A stretch of DNA of 5,176 nucleotides, from the NCBI GenBank assembly GCA_035604035.1, contig DATNJF010000339.1, positions 1 through 5,176 of the forward strand. The letters are read 5' to 3'. Below are positions 1-5,176 of the stretch, one piece after another; the stretch's first letter is position 1; each line of letters opens with the position of its first letter. The translations under genes were made by a program, and so were the position numbers. The notes under the pieces are model-generated. The model searched no databases, had not been told where the DNA came from, and saw only the letters and a program-made list of their open reading frames with translations. The DNA is from DATARH01 sp035604035. GTDB lineage: Bacteria; Pseudomonadota; Alphaproteobacteria; ATCC43930; CGMCC-115725.

Positions 1-956
1 CCTGCCGCGACCGCAAGGGCATCGACACCTTCTTTCTCTACCCGCATGGCCGCATTTCCGAGGTGCAGCGGCGGCAAATGACGACGATCGAGGCGCCCAA
101 CACCCATGCCATCGCCATCGAAGGCACATTCGACGACTGCCAGGATCTGGTGAAGGCGCTGTTCGCCGACACCGTGCTGCGCCGCGAGTTGAACCTGTCG
201 GCGATGAACTCAATCAACTTCGCCCGAATCGCCGCGCAGACCGTCTATTACGTCGCCGCTGCAATGGCCCTCGGCGCGCCCGAGCGACCCGTTTCCTTTG
301 CCGTGCCGACCGGCAATTTCGGCAATATCTACGCCGCGCATCTGGCGCAGGCGATGGGGCTGCCGATCGAGCTTCTGGTGTTGGCGACTAACGCCAACGA
401 CATTCTGGCGCGCTATCTCGCCCACGGCGATATGAGTATCGCCGAGGTCAGCCCGAGCCTCAGCCCGAGCATGGATATCCAGGTGGCAAGCAATTTCGAG
501 CGGCTGCTGTTCGAGCTGAAAGGCCGCAACGGCGCCGCGGTGGCGCAGGCGATTGCCACCTTCCGCCGCGACGGCGCGCTACCGCCGGACGACCAGGCTT
601 GGCGCGCCGCATCCAAGCTCTTCGCTGGCTACCGGATCGACGATGCCGGCACGCTCACAGAGATCGGCGAGACCTACCGGCGTACCGGCATCCTCGTCGA
701 TCCGCACACCGCGATTGGCATCGCCGCCGCGCGGGCGCATCGCGAGGGAGATGCCCCGATTGTCGCGCTGGCGACCGCGCATCCCGCCAAGTTCGGCGAC
801 GCGGTCGAACGCGCCACCGGAGTGCGGCCACCGCTGCCGCCGGCGCTCGCCGAGATGATGGAGCGGCCGGAGCGGGTCACAATCCTGCCCAACGACATCG
901 CCGCCGTGGCGCGCTTCGTCCGCGAACGGGCGCGGCGCCACCAGAGGGCAGCATGA
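1..956 (+). CDS. thrC: threonine synthase, C-terminal part (5' end outside window)
   Basis: Threonine synthase is a cytoplasmic PLP enzyme that converts O-phospho-L-homoserine to L-threonine, the last step of threonine synthesis. The frame is open from the window edge (first whole codon at nt 3) and gives 317 residues ending in TGA. Visible family signatures, counted from that codon, are YPHGR (13-17) followed by QRRQMTT (22-28), NSINFARI (69-76), the glycine-rich PLP-phosphate loop GNFGN (104-108), ATNANDIL, PSMDIQVASNFERLLFE and DPHTAIGIA. About 150 N-terminal residues, including the PLP-binding lysine, lie upstream, judging from the usual length near 460-470. A GTG at nt 63 is internal, since clear family sequence precedes it. 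The stop overlaps the next gene's ATG by 4 nt, so the two are probably co-transcribed and translationally coupled. The family call is firm. Confidence 0.96.
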   Translation, partial: CRDRKGIDTFFLYPHGRISEVQRRQMTTIEAPNTHAIAIEGTFDDCQDLVKALFADTVLRRELNLSAMNSINFARIAAQTVYYVAAAMALGAPERPVSFAVPTGNFGNIYAAHLAQAMGLPIELLVLATNANDILARYLAHGDMSIAEVSPSLSPSMDIQVASNFERLLFELKGRNGAAVAQAIATFRRDGALPPDDQAWRAASKLFAGYRIDDAGTLTEIGETYRRTGILVDPHTAIGIAAARAHREGDAPIVALATAHPAKFGDAVERATGVRPPLPPALAEMMERPERVTILPNDIAAVARFVRERARRHQRAA

Positions 957-2212
957 GCGTCGGTCTCGCCACCCTCGACAACGGCCTGCGGATCGTCACC
1001 GACCGCGTCGACACGGTCGCCACGGTGTCGCTTGGCCTCTGGGTCGATGTCGGCACGCGGCACGAGCCGGCAGCGATCAACGGCGTCGCCCATTTCCTCG
1101 AGCACATGGCGTTCAAGGGCACCAAGCGCCGCTCCGCGCTCGCCATCGCCGAGGAGATCGAGGCGGTCGGCGGCCACCTCAACGCCTACACCTCGCGCGA
1201 GAGCACCGCCTTCTACGCCAAGGTGCTGAAGGAGGATATCGGTCTCGCGCTCGACATCCTCGCCGACATCCTCCAGCACTCGACCTTTGAGCCGGCGGAG
1301 CTCGAACGCGAGCGCACCGTGATCCTGCAGGAGATCGGCCAGGCCAACGACACGCCCGACGACATCATCTTCGACTATTTCCAAGAGCGCGCATTTCCCG
1401 ATCAGGCGATGGGCCGGCCGGTGCTGGGCAGCCCCGAGATCATCAAAAACCTGTCGCGGGACTCGGTGGTCTCGTATCTGAAGGACCATTACGGCGCCAA
1501 GCGCATGGTGCTGTCGGCCGCCGGCAACCTCGACCATGACGCGTTTGTCGCGCTCACCGAAAAGCTGGTCTGCGACATTCCGGCCGAGCGCACGGTCGCC
1601 ACCGAGACAGCGCGCTATGTCGGCGGCGATTTCCGGCTGGACCGCGACCTGGAGCAGCTGCACCTGGTGCTCGGCTTCCCGGGCCTCAAGCTCGATGACC
1701 CGGACTATTACGCCGCCGCGGTGCTCTCGACCGCGTTTGGTGGCGGCATGTCCTCGCGCCTCTTCCAGGAGGTGCGCGAGAAGCGCGGGCTCGTCTACGC
1801 GATCAGCTCCTTCGCCCATTCCTATCGCGACGGTGGCCTCTTCGGCGTCTATGCCGGCACCGGCGAGGACGAGGCGGCGGAGCTCCTGCCGGTGCTGTGC
1901 GACGAGGCGCGCAAGCTCGATGACGGCTTCGCGCCGGGGGAACTGGCCCGCGCCAAGGCGCAGATGAAGGCCGGGCTGTTGATGTCGCTCGAAAGCACCT
2001 CAGCGCGCTGCGAGCAGATGGCGCAACACATGCTGATCCACGGCACCCCGTTCGATCCCGCCGACATCGTCCGTCGCATCGACGCGGTCGACGATGCCGC
2101 GATCGGCCGCGTCGTCGCCGGCTGGCGCATCGCCTCGCCCACGCTGGTCGCGCTAGGACCGGCTGGCCGCCTCGAAGACTTCGCGCGCTTCGAAGCGCGG
2201 CTTAACGGCTGA
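953..2212 (+). CDS. M16 family zinc peptidase, processing-peptidase (beta-MPP-like) type
   Basis: This 419-residue protein is a metallopeptidase of family M16, subfamily B, related to the catalytic beta subunit of the mitochondrial processing peptidase. The inverted zinc motif HFLEH is at residues 47-51 (H47 and H51 as ligands, E50 as catalytic base). E127, 76 residues after H51 in the ERERTVILQE helix, is the expected third zinc ligand, and E120 is also conserved. The second M16 domain is seen in GGGMSSRLFQEVREKRGLVYA (about 263-283). No signal peptide or membrane segment is visible, so it is probably cytoplasmic. The frame stays open far upstream, but the start at 953 gives the usual M16 N-terminus and has AGAGGG (943-948) 4 nt before the ATG. 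The ATG overlaps the thrC stop as ATGA. The active site looks intact. The physiological substrate cannot be read from sequence. Confidence 0.95.
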   Translation: MSVGLATLDNGLRIVTDRVDTVATVSLGLWVDVGTRHEPAAINGVAHFLEHMAFKGTKRRSALAIAEEIEAVGGHLNAYTSRESTAFYAKVLKEDIGLALDILADILQHSTFEPAELERERTVILQEIGQANDTPDDIIFDYFQERAFPDQAMGRPVLGSPEIIKNLSRDSVVSYLKDHYGAKRMVLSAAGNLDHDAFVALTEKLVCDIPAERTVATETARYVGGDFRLDRDLEQLHLVLGFPGLKLDDPDYYAAAVLSTAFGGGMSSRLFQEVREKRGLVYAISSFAHSYRDGGLFGVYAGTGEDEAAELLPVLCDEARKLDDGFAPGELARAKAQMKAGLLMSLESTSARCEQMAQHMLIHGTPFDPADIVRRIDAVDDAAIGRVVAGWRIASPTLVALGPAGRLEDFARFEARLNG

Positions 2213-2226
2213 AGGCGGGCAAGCCG

Positions 2227-2826
2227 ATGGCGCCGCAACGCAAGACCTTCCCGCGACTGTTCGCGACCCGCACCGAGCCGCTGCGCCTTATCGGCGACAA
2301 GGTATTCGTGCGCCCCCCGGAACGCGGCGACTACGACGAGTGGGCGACGCTGCGGGCGCGCTCGCGAGATTTCCTGACGCCATGGGAGCCGACCTGGCCG
2401 CCCGACGCGCTGAGCCGCGCCAGCTTCCGCGCCCGCATCGCCCGCTACGCCGAGGATTGGCGCGGCGACCAAGGCTACAATTTCTTCATCTTCCGCGACG
2501 ACGAGACCCTGGTCGGCGGGATCGGTCTCTCCAATGTCCGACGCGGCGTCGCCGAGACCGCTAGCCTCGGTTACTGGGTCGGCGAGCCGTTCGCGCGCCA
2601 GGGGTTCATGACCGCGGGGCTGCCGCTGGTGCTCGATTTTTCGTTCGGCCGGCTGCGCCTGCATCGGGTCGAAGCCGCGTGTTTGCCAACCAACGTACCG
2701 AGCCACGCGCTTTTAAAGCGCACCGGCTTTACCGAGGAAGGTTACGCGCGGCGCTATTTGCTGATCGACGGCAAGTGGCAGGACCATGTGCTGTTCGCCA
2801 TCCTGCGCGAGGATTGGCGGGGCTAG
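2227..2826 (+). CDS. GNAT family N-acetyltransferase, RimJ/RimL-like
   Basis: This 199-residue protein is a GNAT acetyltransferase of the type that transfers acetyl from acetyl-CoA to protein N-termini or small amines. After a basic lead of about 25 residues, the domain opens with VFVRPPERGDYDEW (26-39). The central strand and acetyl-CoA loop are in SLGYWVGEPFARQGFMTAG (113-131), and the C-terminal motif is RVEAACLPTNVPSHALLKRTGF (147-168), where N156, S159 and the GF pair fit the RimJ pattern N-x-x-S...K-x-GF. Length is normal for the subgroup. The start lies 14 nt after the peptidase stop, and the only upstream purine-rich sequence is AAGG overlapping that stop, so translation may be coupled. 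It is probably the last gene of the thrC block. Activity as a ribosomal-protein (S5) acetylase is possible, but such annotations often overreach, so I give no symbol. Confidence 0.92.
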   Translation: MAPQRKTFPRLFATRTEPLRLIGDKVFVRPPERGDYDEWATLRARSRDFLTPWEPTWPPDALSRASFRARIARYAEDWRGDQGYNFFIFRDDETLVGGIGLSNVRRGVAETASLGYWVGEPFARQGFMTAGLPLVLDFSFGRLRLHRVEAACLPTNVPSHALLKRTGFTEEGYARRYLLIDGKWQDHVLFAILREDWRG

Positions 2827-2835
2827 CTCACTGAT

Positions 2836-3054
2836 TCATTGCGAGTGACGCCCAGAACTGGGCCGCGGAGGCGCGGGGATCTCAACGCGCCACCGACAGG
2901 CAACTCCAATCACTCCAACTACAAATACGCACGGTGCCGTGTAGAGGATATGGGGATCGGTCGGCCAACCATTGACCAATTCAACGATTTCGAAGCCTCC
3001 TGCCAAAGCACCGAAAATCATCAGCCACATAAAAATTCGGAACTGGAGTGACAT
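2836..3054 (-). CDS. small two-helix membrane protein, hypothetical
   Basis: I do not recognise this protein. From the ATG at 3054 it is 72 residues: a short N-terminus (MSLQFR), a hydrophobic segment IFMWLMIFGALAGG, a short loop with charged residues and NGWPTDPH, a second hydrophobic segment YTAPCVFVVGVIGVAC, and a basic, proline-rich tail. This suggests two transmembrane helices. An in-frame GTG at 3081 would give 81 residues but lacks a visible ribosome site and adds a polar leader, so I prefer the ATG, which has a weak GAG-type site before it. It lies 27 nt downstream of yqgE on the same strand and could share its transcript. It converges on the acetyltransferase, with 9 nt between the stops. 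G+C is about 54%, and third positions are not strongly G/C, unlike its neighbours. It may be a lineage-specific gene or a chance ORF; the hydrophobic pattern is the main argument for it. Confidence 0.5.
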   Translation of the reverse strand: MSLQFRIFMWLMIFGALAGGFEIVELVNGWPTDPHILYTAPCVFVVGVIGVACRWRVEIPAPPRPSSGRHSQ

Positions 3055-3081
3055 GGTAGCCACTCGCGATGAGGCCGGCAC

Positions 3082-3642
3082 TTAAGCGTGTCCGGCGTCG
3101 GTCGACAGTTTTGACAGATCGATGCCGAGCTTGTTCAACGCGCGCTGCCATTTGCTGTCGTCGGAATCATCGAAGACCAGCCCGGCATCGGCGGCGACCG
3201 ACAGCCAGCCATTGGCCTGGATCTCGGCGTCGAGCTGCCCCGGCGCCCAGCCGGCATAGCCGAGCGCGAGAAGGCTGCGTTGCGGCCCTTCGCCCTTACC
3301 GATCGCGCGCAGGATGTCGATCGTCGCGGTCATCGCGAAGTCGTCGGTGATGTCGAGCGTGGCTTCTTCGCGGTAGTCGGCGCTGTGCAGCACAAAGCCG
3401 CGGCCGGGATCGACCGGCCCGCCGAAATGCACCGGCTGTGGCCGGTTGGCGCGCACCGGCTCGATCTTCAGATGCGCGTAGAGCTCGTCGAGGGTTAAGG
3501 CGTCGATGGTCTTGTTGATGACGAGGCCCATCGCACCGGCCTCCTCGCTATAGGCGCACATATAAACGACCGAGCGCGCAAAGCGCGGGTCTTGCATCTG
3601 CGGCATCGCGACGAGAAGCTGGCCGGTCAGCGAGCTCACCAC
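3082..3642 (-). CDS. yqgE: YqgE/AlgH family protein (UPF0301)
   Basis: This protein of up to 186 residues belongs to the YqgE/AlgH family, a widespread single-domain cytoplasmic family of uncertain biochemical role (the AlgH name comes from alginate regulation in Pseudomonas). The family hallmarks appear in order: GQLLVAMPQMQDPRF (7-21), GAMGLVINK (36-44), VHFGGPV (71-77), RGFVLHS (81-87), GYAGWAPGQLDAEI (128-141), NGWL (144-147) and KWQRALNKLGID (164-175). Length is normal for the family. Two tandem GTG codons, at 3642 and 3639, are possible starts. The Shine-Dalgarno core GGAGG (3650-3646) is only 3 nt from the first but 6 nt from the second, so 3639 is the likelier one and the protein would be 185 residues. 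It is transcribed divergently from the peroxiredoxin gene across 187 nt, and a small membrane-protein ORF follows it. The family call is firm; the function is unknown. Confidence 0.95.
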   Translation of the reverse strand: MVSSLTGQLLVAMPQMQDPRFARSVVYMCAYSEEAGAMGLVINKTIDALTLDELYAHLKIEPVRANRPQPVHFGGPVDPGRGFVLHSADYREEATLDITDDFAMTATIDILRAIGKGEGPQRSLLALGYAGWAPGQLDAEIQANGWLSVAADAGLVFDDSDDSKWQRALNKLGIDLSKLSTDAGHA

Positions 3643-3645
3643 ACC

Positions 3646-3650
3646 CCTCC
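3646..3650 (-). promoter_or_regulatory. ribosome-binding site deciding the yqgE start
   Basis: On the minus strand GGAGG precedes two tandem GTG codons with spacers of 3 and 6 nt. The second spacer is in the usual range, which favours initiation at 3639. An AGAGGA slightly further upstream (3659-3654) is 11 nt from the first GTG and is a weaker alternative. Confidence 0.6.
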
Positions 3651-3667
3651 CATTCCTCTACCGGCAA

Positions 3668-3699
3668 ATATAGGGTCGCGAGCCCGATTGCGAGGACAA
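3668..3699 (-). promoter_or_regulatory. candidate yqgE promoter
   Basis: On the minus strand CTATAT (3673-3668) matches the alphaproteobacterial -10 form well and lies about 26 nt upstream of the yqgE start, leaving a short leader with the ribosome site. The best -35 candidate, TTGTCC (3699-3694), is 20 nt away, longer than ideal. Only the -10 is convincing. Confidence 0.33.
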
Positions 3700-3732
3700 A
3701 AATACCCACTTTGGCGGATGCGCCGGCTGCGG

Positions 3733-3761
3733 TTTACGCGGCTCCCCGCGCTATGCTATCG
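3733..3761 (+). promoter_or_regulatory. candidate peroxiredoxin promoter
   Basis: TTTACG (3733-3738) and CTATCG (3756-3761) are separated by 17 nt and resemble the alphaproteobacterial housekeeping consensus TTGAC / CTATAT. Transcription would start near 3768 and leave a leader of about 60 nt. This is a visual match in GC-rich DNA. I see no clear operator, such as an OxyR site, nearby. Confidence 0.33.
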
Positions 3762-3829
3762 CTCTAGCCCCCGTTTCGGCGCGGCGCGTCCAGCGCCCGC
3801 CGAGCCACAATTTAAGAGGGAATCCCCCG

Positions 3830-4312
3830 ATGACGATCAAGGTTGGCGACAAGGTTCCCGCGGTCAATTTCCGCGTTCTCACCGCCGAAGGCCCGAAGGA
3901 GCTCACCAGCGACGAACTCTTCAAGGGTAAGAAGGTCGCGTTCTTCGCCGTGCCCGGCGCCTTCACCCCGACTTGCTCGCAGCGCCACCTGCCCGGCTAT
4001 GTCGACAAGGCCGCCGCGTTGAAGGCCAAGGGCGTCGACACCATCGCCTGCATATCGGTCAACGACGCCTTCGTCATGGGCGCCTGGGGCAAGGACCAGA
4101 AGACCGAAGGCAAGGTGACGATGCTCGCCGACGGCAGCGGCGATTTCACCCGCGCGGTCGATCTCGAGCTCGACGCCACCCGCAACGGCCTCGGCAAGCG
4201 CTCGCAGCGCTATTCGATGCTGGTCGATAACGGCGTCGTCAAGGCGCTCCACGTCGAGGCCGCCGGCAAGTTCGAGGTCTCCGACGCCGACACGATGCTG
4301 AAGGACCTCTAG
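3830..4312 (+). CDS. peroxiredoxin, Prx5 type, apparently 1-Cys
   Basis: This 160-residue cytoplasmic thiol peroxidase of the Prx5 (AhpC/TSA, redoxin-like) group reduces H2O2 and organic hydroperoxides. The N-terminus IKVGDKVPAVNF (3-14) is typical. The active site PGAFTPTCS (42-50) carries the peroxidatic C49 with T46 and P42, and the supporting arginine is R127 in RSQRYSMLVDNG. The other cysteine, C74 in IACISVNDAF, matches the conserved non-resolving cysteine of Prx5 proteins. No cysteine occurs near the C-terminus, so the atypical 2-Cys mechanism of human PRDX5 is not available, and reduction by glutathione/glutaredoxin or another external thiol is inferred. GAGGG (3816-3820) precedes the ATG by 9 nt. 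The length is normal for the bacterial form without a fused glutaredoxin. The gene is divergent from yqgE, and a palindromic repeat starts 5 nt after its stop. Confidence 0.95.
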   Translation: MTIKVGDKVPAVNFRVLTAEGPKELTSDELFKGKKVAFFAVPGAFTPTCSQRHLPGYVDKAAALKAKGVDTIACISVNDAFVMGAWGKDQKTEGKVTMLADGSGDFTRAVDLELDATRNGLGKRSQRYSMLVDNGVVKALHVEAAGKFEVSDADTMLKDL

Positions 4313-4317
4313 TCCTT

Positions 4318-4444
4318 CTGCCCCTCACCCCGACCCTCTCCCCGTAAACGGGGCGAGGGAGCGCGCCGGTATCCTGTCCCCTCGCCCCACGCGAGTGGGG
4401 AGAGGGAGGGACCCGCGCCGGAGGCGTGGGAGGGTGAGGGGCAG
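4318..4444. repeat. REP-like intergenic palindromic element with nested hairpins
   Basis: The 127-bp element is bounded by a perfect 13-bp inverted repeat: CTGCCCCTCACCC at 4318-4330 and its reverse complement at 4432-4444. Inside are two further hairpins. One has arms 4334-4344 and 4349-4359 (11 bp, one mismatch, TAAA loop). The other has arms 4379-4390 and 4395-4406 (12 bp, one mismatch, GCGA loop). The CCCTCTCCCC / GGGGAGAGGG theme recurs in all arms. From general knowledge, similar GC-rich palindromes are dispersed in many copies between genes of Bradyrhizobium-like genomes; copy number here cannot be judged from one window. It contains no transposase. Its position just after the peroxiredoxin stop suggests it could stabilise or end that mRNA. 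There is no T-tract, so it is not a standard intrinsic terminator. Confidence 0.85.
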
Positions 4445-4657
4445 CTACCGCTCCACCGTCGCCTGGCTCCGAACCGGATCACCGTTGGCGACATTCTGCC
4501 GCTGGCGGTTGGGGATCGCGCCTTGACGCAAGCCGAGCGCGCCAGTTTCAGCACCGCCGTCCATCAAGCTCTACATAAGATCGCCAAGCGCGGGACTATC
4601 GAGCGCATCGTTTCGGGTGGCCGGACGATCCGCTGGCAAGTAACGGGTGGGGCATAA
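4445..4657 (+). pseudogene. probable C-terminal remnant of a gene, winged-helix-like
   Basis: Between the repeat and the next gene, one plus frame is open and ends at TAA 4655-4657. The stretch from 4469 encodes 62 residues and reads like real protein: RITVGDILPLAVGDRALTQ, an amphipathic stretch SFSTAVHQALHKIAKRG, then TIERIVSGGRTIRWQV. About 71% of its third codon positions are G/C (44 of 62 by my count), as expected for a genuine high-GC coding frame. The helix, then RGTIERI, then GGRTIRWQV resembles the last helix and wing of a winged-helix DNA-binding domain; this is inference. There is no in-frame ATG or GTG. A TTG at 4523 could start a 44-residue peptide but lacks a good ribosome site. 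The frame begins exactly where the palindromic repeat ends, so the 5' part was probably lost or displaced. It could still be non-coding sequence that happens to be open. Confidence 0.42.
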
Positions 4658-4713
4658 CACCCCGCCCGCTTCCGCTGTATCCTGGGCGTTGCCACACGAC
4701 CTAGGAGCGAAAA

Positions 4714-5145
4714 ATGGTCAAAGCCATACCAATGAGGCTGGCAATCGATCATGGACGCAAGGTGCTCCGTATGCGCGTCCAAAATGCCGCCGGGAAACAC
4801 GTTCAAGCGAACATGGATTTAGATCAAATTGCCGAGTTCATAACGATCCTTAGCCATTGCCAGCACGCGCTTGTCCTTTCCCAAGCGGGGCACATTGTCG
4901 ATCTTCCACTTGATCCGCAAATCGCCTTCAAACCTCAAGCCGGAACAATGCTCCTAGGCGCTTACGAAGGTGCGGCCAAAATGACAGTGGGGGTTGATGA
5001 CCTATTGGGAGCGGTGTCGCTTTTGATTTTATCTCCCTCGGGTCGTCTGTCGGGATTTCGTATAGCGCCGGAAATGGCCCGTGACCTTGGAAACGGTCTT
5101 GTTGAAGCGGCAGACAAGATTGTAGCGCTGACCAAGAAACAGTAG
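4714..5145 (+). CDS. hypothetical protein, 143 residues, low-GC orphan
   Basis: I do not recognise this protein. AGGAG (4703-4707) sits 6 nt before the ATG, so the start is well supported. The N-terminal third is basic (RLAIDHGRKVLRMRVQNAAGKHVQANM) and is followed by a helix-like stretch DLDQIAEFITILSHCQHALVL, a region rich in proline and glycine (around 60-85), and a C-terminal part GAVSLLILSPSGRLSGFRIAPEMARDLGNGLVEAADKIVAL. That last part has a strand, turn and strand followed by a helix that appears to pack against the sheet. It recalls the C-terminal module of small rhizobial hypothetical proteins, which I offer only as a resemblance. No signal peptide, membrane helix or catalytic motif is evident. 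G+C is about 52% by count, well below the mid-60s I estimate for thrC and the peptidase, suggesting acquisition or weak codon selection. It appears monocistronic. Nothing in its context indicates a role. Confidence 0.8.
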   Translation: MVKAIPMRLAIDHGRKVLRMRVQNAAGKHVQANMDLDQIAEFITILSHCQHALVLSQAGHIVDLPLDPQIAFKPQAGTMLLGAYEGAAKMTVGVDDLLGAVSLLILSPSGRLSGFRIAPEMARDLGNGLVEAADKIVALTKKQ

Positions 5146-5176
5146 GCATAGGACAACGTCCTTTGCTCGGCTATAC

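Larger units (their letters stand above)
4313..4713. other. 401-nt stretch without an intact gene
   Basis: This stretch holds the palindromic repeat (4318-4444), the probable gene remnant (4445-4657) and a 56-nt leader for the following gene (4658-4713). In the leader, TATCCT (4678-4683) is a possible -10, but no good -35 stands 16-18 nt upstream. I see no RNA gene or riboswitch here. Confidence 0.6.

Noticed and set aside
449..470. Short direct repeat CAGCCCGAGC twice inside thrC
   Set aside because: It encodes two SPS triplets just before the conserved PSMDIQ motif. It is in frame and explained by coding or a small local duplication.
599..952. N-terminal extension of the peptidase frame
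   Set aside because: It overlaps thrC in another frame and is arginine-rich without family resemblance. The family N-terminus starts at 953 with a ribosome site.
674..1819. Long minus-strand open frame opposite thrC and the peptidase
   Set aside because: It crosses two well-supported plus-strand genes. Its arginine-, glycine- and alanine-rich translation is typical of an antisense shadow in GC-rich coding DNA.
2828..2848. Possible bidirectional terminator between the convergent genes
   Set aside because: The only match is TCACT/AGTGA (5 bp, 11-nt loop) without a T-tract, which is expected by chance.
2839..3051. Plus-strand 70-codon ORF opposite the small membrane ORF
   Set aside because: Its product is polar with no recognisable pattern, it has no ribosome site, and the opposite strand gives a far more protein-like hydrophobic product.
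4334..4359. Intrinsic terminator for the peroxiredoxin gene
   Set aside because: The hairpin is strong but is followed by GC-rich sequence without a T-run, and it is part of a larger repeat. I leave it as a repeat with a possible transcript-end role.
4309..4806. Two minus-strand ORFs across the repeat and the start of the last gene
   Set aside because: One is a translation of the palindromic repeat. The other overlaps the well-started plus gene, and neither has a ribosome site or protein-like sequence.
5150..5162. Inverted repeat AGGAC-AAC-GTCCT after the last gene
   Set aside because: It has only a 5-bp stem, and just TTT follows. It is too weak to call a terminator so close to the window edge.
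1..5176. CRISPR array, tRNA or rRNA gene, transposase, defence or toxin-antitoxin module
   Set aside because: I found no regularly spaced repeats, no cloverleaf-like sequence and no relevant protein motifs. The two unrecognised small ORFs are not adjacent and show no toxin or antitoxin features.

Overview
The window looks like chromosomal DNA from a high-GC alphaproteobacterium, most likely of the order Hyphomicrobiales (Bradyrhizobium/Rhodopseudomonas/Xanthobacteraceae-like). This rests on the protein flavour, the strong G/C third-position bias, the order threonine synthase - M16 processing peptidase - GNAT acetyltransferase, and a GC-rich palindromic repeat of a kind common in these genomes. 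The genus is an inference and was not tested by any search.

Layout. (1) nt 1-2826, plus strand: a tight three-gene block made of the 3' two-thirds of thrC, an M16 zinc peptidase whose ATG overlaps the thrC stop (ATGA), and a RimJ-type GNAT acetyltransferase 14 nt further on. (2) nt 2836-3642, minus strand, convergent with that block: yqgE (YqgE/AlgH family), followed downstream by a small, less GC-rich ORF for a two-helix membrane protein. (3) nt 3643-3829: a divergent promoter region between yqgE and the next gene. (4) nt 3830-4312, plus strand: a Prx5-type peroxiredoxin with a clear peroxidatic cysteine but no resolving cysteine at its C-terminus. (5) nt 4313-4713: no intact gene. It holds a 127-bp palindromic repeat made of nested hairpins, starting 5 nt after the peroxiredoxin stop, then a coding-like open stretch without a normal start that is probably the tail of a decayed gene. 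(6) nt 4714-5145, plus strand: an unrecognised 143-residue protein with a good ribosome-binding site and G+C of about 52%, well below its neighbours. The last 31 nt hold nothing I can support.

The genes do not form one pathway. The first block is housekeeping (threonine biosynthesis, protein processing, N-acetylation). yqgE and the peroxiredoxin are core genes sharing a divergent promoter region. The accessory material is the small membrane ORF, the repeat with its adjoining gene remnant, and the 143-residue orphan. I see no CRISPR array, RNA gene, transposase or recognisable defence or conflict system, and no strong case for a new multi-gene system. The most curious part is 4313-5145.
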